Assembly (NCBI GenBank): GCA_004151065.3
Contig: NWUY0300098373.1
Location: 1-12,264 of the forward strand
DNA length: 12,264 nt
Origin: Larix sibirica
Taxonomy: Eukaryota; Streptophyta; Pinopsida; Pinales; Pinaceae
Direction of reading: 5' to 3'
How positions within the stretch are numbered: the stretch's first letter is position 1; each line of letters starts with the position of its first letter. A program made the position numbers and the translations under genes. The notes under the pieces are model-generated. The model saw only the letters and a list, made by a program, of their open reading frames with translations. It made no database searches and was not told the DNA's origin. Shown here in pieces: positions 9,333 through 12,264 of this stretch.

Positions 9333-10110
9333 CCATGGTATTCCACTAATTCCAAGGAGTCAATCCCTCAATGTACACCCTATTAGCACCTTTTTTCACA
9401 AAGGAAATAGAAAATATCTTTCAGTAGCTATTTGGAGGTAGGAATCATTCGTCCTAATACAAGCCCTTATTCCTCACCAATGGTTAGGGTATTGAAAAAG
9501 GAGGGCCCTTGGTGCATGTGTCTTGATTTTTTTGGTTCTTGATAAGTTAACTATCAATGATAAATTTCCTATTCCTATCATTGATGATCTCATGGATGAG
9601 CTTCATGGAGCCAATTTCTTCACTAAACTGGACTTGCGTTCAGGATACCAGAAGAAGACACCCCTATAACAACTTTCCACACCCATGAGGGCCATTGTGA
9701 GTTTATAGTAATGCCTTTTGGTCTTTGTAATGCACCTTCCACATTTCATATCCTCGTAAACAAGATATCCCAACCTTTCCTCCACTATTTTGTGTTGGTA
9801 TTCCTTCATGATATGTTGATCTACAACACAACATAGGAATGCCACCTAGAGCATGTTGATTGTGCCTTGCAATTATTAAGGACATCTATTTTTTTGTGAA
9901 ACATTCCAAATGTGCTTTTGGGGTTATTGAGGTTGAATATTTGGGTCATATTGTGAGTCATGTTGGAGTACACATGGACCCCAAGAAGTGGTAGCTATGC
10001 AAGACAAGCCACACCCCAAGACCCTCAAGAGTTGGTGTGGGTTCCTAGGACTTACTGGCTACTATTAAAAAATTGTAAAAAATGAAGGCAAATTTTGGCT
10101 CCTCTAACAT
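9315..10110 (+). pseudogene. Ty3/gypsy reverse transcriptase remnant
   Basis: Copied the RNA genome into DNA. Blocks in order: RGEHDHGIPLIP (about 9319-9354, frame 1), [20 protein letters not shown] (9441-9500, frame 3), [21 protein letters not shown] and [10 protein letters not shown] (9541-9648, frame 1; motif A Asp at 9631-9633), [22 protein letters not shown] (about 9684-9750, frame 3). The catalytic box reads FLHDM instead of F-x-DD: the first Asp is His (CAT at 9807-9809). TAG at 9834-9836 replaces the Trp of the usual TWEEHL. Later, VEYLGHIV and GFLGLTGYY show the end of RT and the connection. At least five frame changes are needed to read it through. Confidence 0.9.
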
Positions 10111-10114
10111 CCTT

Positions 10115-10621
10115 GCTAAAAAAAATGCCTTTGTATGGAGTAATGAAATTGAGCAAGCCTTTTCAGCCTTAAAGGATTCCATGTGCACTACTCCAATATT
10201 AGTAATGTTTGATTTCACTACAATTTTTGTCTTAGAATGTGATGCCATAGGAATAGGCCTTGGAATAGTATTGATGCAAGAAGGATTCCCTTTGGCCTTC
10301 ACCATTAAGCAATTATGTGATCAAAATTTAGGCAAATCCATATATGAAAAAGAGACGATGGCCATCCTTCATGTAGTTGAGACATGGTTCCCATATTTAA
10401 TAGGGAGGTGTTTCTAGATTAAGGCTGACCATCATCATTTAAAATATTTCTCGGAACAAAGGTTTTCATCCCCGGAGAAACATAAATGGGTTACTAAGAT
10501 GATAGGCTATGATTATGAGATTATGTATAAGAAGAGTAGTGAAAATGTGGTGGCTAATGCATCATCTAGGCAATTTGAGGAGGAGATCTCCTCTTTGTAT
10601 TATCATTACCAATTTTGGTGA
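10115..10621 (+). pseudogene. Ty3/gypsy RNase H remnant
   Basis: Degrades the RNA strand after copying. The frame is open from 10082 to a TAG at 10415-10417 and continues in the same frame to TGA at 10619-10621. Blocks: KKNAFVWSNEIEQAFSALK, FVLECDAIGIGLGIVLMQ (first Asp), LGKSIYEKETMAIL (Glu), then the stop in the place of Gln in the usual FQIKTDHH, then ADHHHLKYF (second Asp), KWVTKMIGYDYEI and ENVVANASSR. The last block is normally VVADALSR, so the fourth catalytic Asp is Asn (AAT, about 10555-10557). The stop looks like CAG to TAG, again a CHG site. Confidence 0.9.
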
Positions 10622-10883
10622 AGTTCAAGGAAGAACATCAATAATGGATGGAAAATGACACCATAAGGCAACTTGTCCAAAGGCTTCATGAAGAGCCAAA
10701 TCTCCCCACAAGGTATACATGGAACTGACATACATTGAGGTATAAGGATTGCATTTTTCTAGTAGTAAATTAAGCCTTAAAACAACGCATATTTGAGGAG
10801 TCACATTCATCACTCATGGTAGGCCAATCAACCTTTCATGAAACTTATGAAATAATTAAGCGCTCATTCAAGAACTCAATTCA
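10619..10883 (+). pseudogene. Integrase N-terminus (HHCC zinc-binding) remnant, cut off
   Basis: Integrase inserted the DNA copy. Frame 1 from 10618 reads KFKEEHQ, stop at 10642, WMENDTIRQLVQRLHEEPNLPTRYTWN, stop, HTLRYKDCIFLVVN, stop, ALKQRIFEESHSSLMVGQSTFHETYEIIKRSF. The first zinc His is present (10804-10806). The second, normally in G-H-x-G, is Gln (10825-10827). The two Cys and the whole D-D-E core are missing: family similarity ends at RSF (10869) or a few codons later. The stops at 10642 and elsewhere are probably Gln or similar codons lost by C-to-T. Confidence 0.82.
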
Positions 10884-11042
10884 TGTATACTTAATTAGAT
10901 TTATTAAAAGTATATTGGTATAGGTAGTGTGATAATTTCTATAAGTGATATCTTTCTTTCCATTTAAGGTGACTATAATATGTAGTCCGTTTAAAGGTAA
11001 CTTTCTTTGGCTTGATTATATTTGAAATGTCCATAGATAACT

Positions 11043-11063
11043 CTTTGGCATTTCATGCCAAAG
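11043..11063. repeat. Perfect 9-bp hairpin, 3-base loop
   Basis: CTTTGGCAT, loop TTC, ATGCCAAAG. The arms are exact reverse complements. It lies in an AT-rich part of the putative minus-strand LTR. Function unknown. Confidence 0.7.
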
Positions 11064-11085
11064 TTTAGATAATTATAAATGTTTT

Positions 11086-11100
11086 AATCCTATTAGGATT
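11086..11100. repeat. Perfect 7-bp palindrome
   Basis: AATCCTA, one T, TAGGATT, 22 bp after the neighbouring hairpin. A short exact inverted repeat in AT-rich sequence; may be chance. Confidence 0.55.
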
Positions 11101-11556
11101 GTAATAATAATAAATAAATTAATATATAGGTCATAGTATCTTACTTCTAAGACACTTGGGGTTTATAGTATTTTCCTACTAGAACGGACCCGAAATTTTA
11201 GGATTATGAGATCTTAAGACACTACTTAATATTTTGGAGCAAGACAAGTAACCGTTCCTTTTCCTCTAGTTCCTACTGACACGAAGATGACATTCGTCAT
11301 CAATATACTAAATCCTTACGGCTTCCTAGCCGGTCGACCTTTCTCCCCTAATGGATTCTTTGCCCCATCGTTTAGTCGCGTCAAAACTTTTAGTCTCCTA
11401 GGTCTATAATCCACCATTATATCATAGGAAATAAATAAAAATTACTTACAAGGTTTAGTGGTGGGGCCTTAGCGTTGAGCTCCTCACCAGAAACAAGTAC
11501 ACAGTTACAATTTTTAGTTACAAAATAAGGGGTAAAAGAGGGATGTTACATTAATT

Positions 11557-11700
11557 CCCTTCACATCCACGTAGACCAAAAAAAAAAGAAAGGGGCTTAC
11601 ACCCTTCGCATCAACACACAAATGAAAAAACGGAAAAGACAACGGACTCATGCCCTTCACATCAATGTCAAAAACAAGAGGAAACTCTCCTCCCTGGCCT
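11557..11700 (-). repeat. Three diverged tandem units (45, 51 and about 45 bp)
   Basis: Units start at 11557, 11602 and 11653 with CCCTTCACATC, CCCTTCGCATC and CCCTTCACATC. On the - strand each reads GATGTGAAGGG or GATGCGAAGGG followed by a variable, T-rich stretch. Because the units are multiples of 3 an open frame runs through them on the - strand (11514-11738) with repeated D-V/A-KG. I take that frame as a by-product of the repeat. The array ends next to the putative LTR start, so the GAAGGG unit may be a duplicated edge sequence of that element. Confidence 0.6.
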
Positions 11701-12236
11701 TTATGCAACCAAAACTCCCATCTACACACAAAAGACAACCACTAAAATATGACATCATATAAACAATTAAATAATGTATTTCATCTGCCATGCATGGGAT
11801 TGATCTCCCCAATGGTAATCGCCTAATGCTCCTGGCATCGTATGAACAATTAAATAACAAAATTAACCATTTCTCTTTCAAACACAATCTCTCTATCTTC
11901 CCCGAAGATATCAGGCCTTGAGAGCTACGCTCTGTCCTTGGTGTCCTCCTGGCAATTTCAGTCCATCGAAGAAATAAGAAGGCAAGCCTCTACTCAAAAG
12001 GAAAAATGTATCTACGATCAAACCATGAGTCCCCCTCTATCGAGGAGATCTCCCTATTTGTAACCCACCTCCCTTTTCGAACTAAACAAGGAAGAATGTA
12101 AACAATGGAGTTGGTGCTTTCAAAGCATTCCCTCCCCTCTAACAAGGAATACACTTTCCCAAAAACATGGAAGACTGTCCTCTCCACATTAGTATAAAAT
12201 CTCATCATTTAATAAACAAGAGTATATGGAGTAATC
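11700..12236. other. Unassigned sequence at the right end
   Basis: No RNA gene or protein domain was recognised. The - strand frames at 11657-11887 (76 codons) and 11990-12208 (72 codons) have no known motif. If the minus-strand LTR is real and is a 3' LTR, this would be the non-coding 3' internal part of that element. Confidence 0.5.
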
Positions 12237-12264
12237 TCCATCATGGATCATTCCTCATGATGGA
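12237..12264. repeat. Perfect 9-bp inverted repeat at the window edge
   Basis: TCCATCATG, 10-base loop, CATGATGGA. The right arm ends exactly at the last base of the window, so the stem could extend further. It may be chance or part of a larger palindrome. Confidence 0.65.

Larger units (their letters stand above)
6396..10883 (+). mobile_element. Ty3/gypsy LTR retrotransposon, degenerate, no 3' end in window
   Basis: An LTR retrotransposon that copied its RNA into DNA and inserted it with integrase. The order 5' LTR, tRNA-type primer site, gag, protease, reverse transcriptase, RNase H, integrase places it in the Ty3/gypsy group: in Ty1/copia elements integrase comes before RT. Motifs such as YEKETMAIL, the KWVTKM block and HDHGIPLIP are typical of plant gypsy pol. 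Homology stops in the integrase zinc-binding region near 10870-10883. The integrase core, polypurine tract and 3' LTR are not seen before 12264, so the copy is either truncated or interrupted by another insertion. The reading frame changes many times and most active-site motifs are damaged. Confidence 0.9.
10884..11550 (-). repeat. Possible LTR of a second element (minus strand)
   Basis: On the - strand the segment begins TGTAACATCCC at 11550, a start shared by many plant Ty3/gypsy LTRs. It can end GTATACA at 10884, giving TG...CA with matching TGTA/TACA ends and a length of 667 bp. That left end falls where the + strand gypsy integrase stops. An alternative left end at 10896 is marked by TTAAT at 10891-10895 and 11551-11555, but then the LTR would end TA, not CA. 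No second copy, primer site or convincing polypurine tract was found. Two short hairpins lie inside. The call rests on the ends and the junction only. Confidence 0.33.

Noticed and set aside
9603-9885. Two overlapping - strand open frames over the gypsy RT
   Set aside because: Antisense to conserved RT motifs on the + strand.
11527-11550. Purine-rich run followed by TGTTACA on the + strand, read as a 3' LTR start
   Set aside because: What follows does not match the 5' LTR at 6396; the - strand reading TGTAACATCCC is the better-known LTR start.
11514-11738. A - strand open frame of 74 codons with repeated D-V/A-KG
   Set aside because: The pattern follows from DNA repeat units whose spacings (45 and 51) are multiples of 3; no known protein family.
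11890-11960. Text that looks vaguely like part of a tRNA (GAGAGCTACGCTCTG)
   Set aside because: No cloverleaf, no T-arm GTTC-A-C block, and no acceptor pairing could be drawn.

Overview
The window looks like repeat-rich nuclear DNA from a seed plant with a large genome. The reasons are a plant-type L1 LINE carrying its own RNase H domain, a plant Ty3/gypsy element primed by initiator-methionine tRNA, AT-rich spacers, and decay that favours CHG sites. A gymnosperm or another very large plant genome would fit, but the sequence does not settle this. No intact host gene, tRNA, rRNA or CRISPR array is visible.

Positions 1-4620 hold the 3' part of an L1-type LINE on the + strand. The window opens inside the endonuclease domain. 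The second reading frame can be followed through endonuclease, reverse transcriptase, a zinc-ribbon region and RNase H to a stop at 4038-4040. About ten in-frame stops and five frame changes interrupt it. A 3' UTR, an AATAAA signal and an A-rich tail end the copy at about 4620. Positions 4621-6395 are AT-rich spacer with no recognisable gene, apart from a diverged direct repeat at 5071-5258.

Positions 6396 to about 10883 hold a Ty3/gypsy element on the + strand: a 474-bp 5' LTR (TG...CA), a primer binding site, a gag remnant, then protease, reverse transcriptase, RNase H and the very start of integrase. Homology stops inside the integrase zinc-binding region, and no 3' LTR is seen in the window. 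Almost every key residue that can be checked in protease, RT, RNase H, the gag zinc knuckle and the integrase His pair includes a disabling change.

Positions 10884-11550 may be an LTR of a different element on the - strand (TGTAACATCCC start). It abuts the point where the gypsy element stops, which suggests a nested insertion, but this is inference. Positions 11551-12264 carry three diverged repeats next to that edge and otherwise nothing recognisable, ending in a perfect 9-bp hairpin.

No gene here is likely to make a working protein. The elements lie side by side as fossils and do not form a pathway. The most informative signal is how they broke: five TAG stops in the LINE replace expected tryptophans and all five have C before the TAG, as expected from loss of methylated CHG sites.
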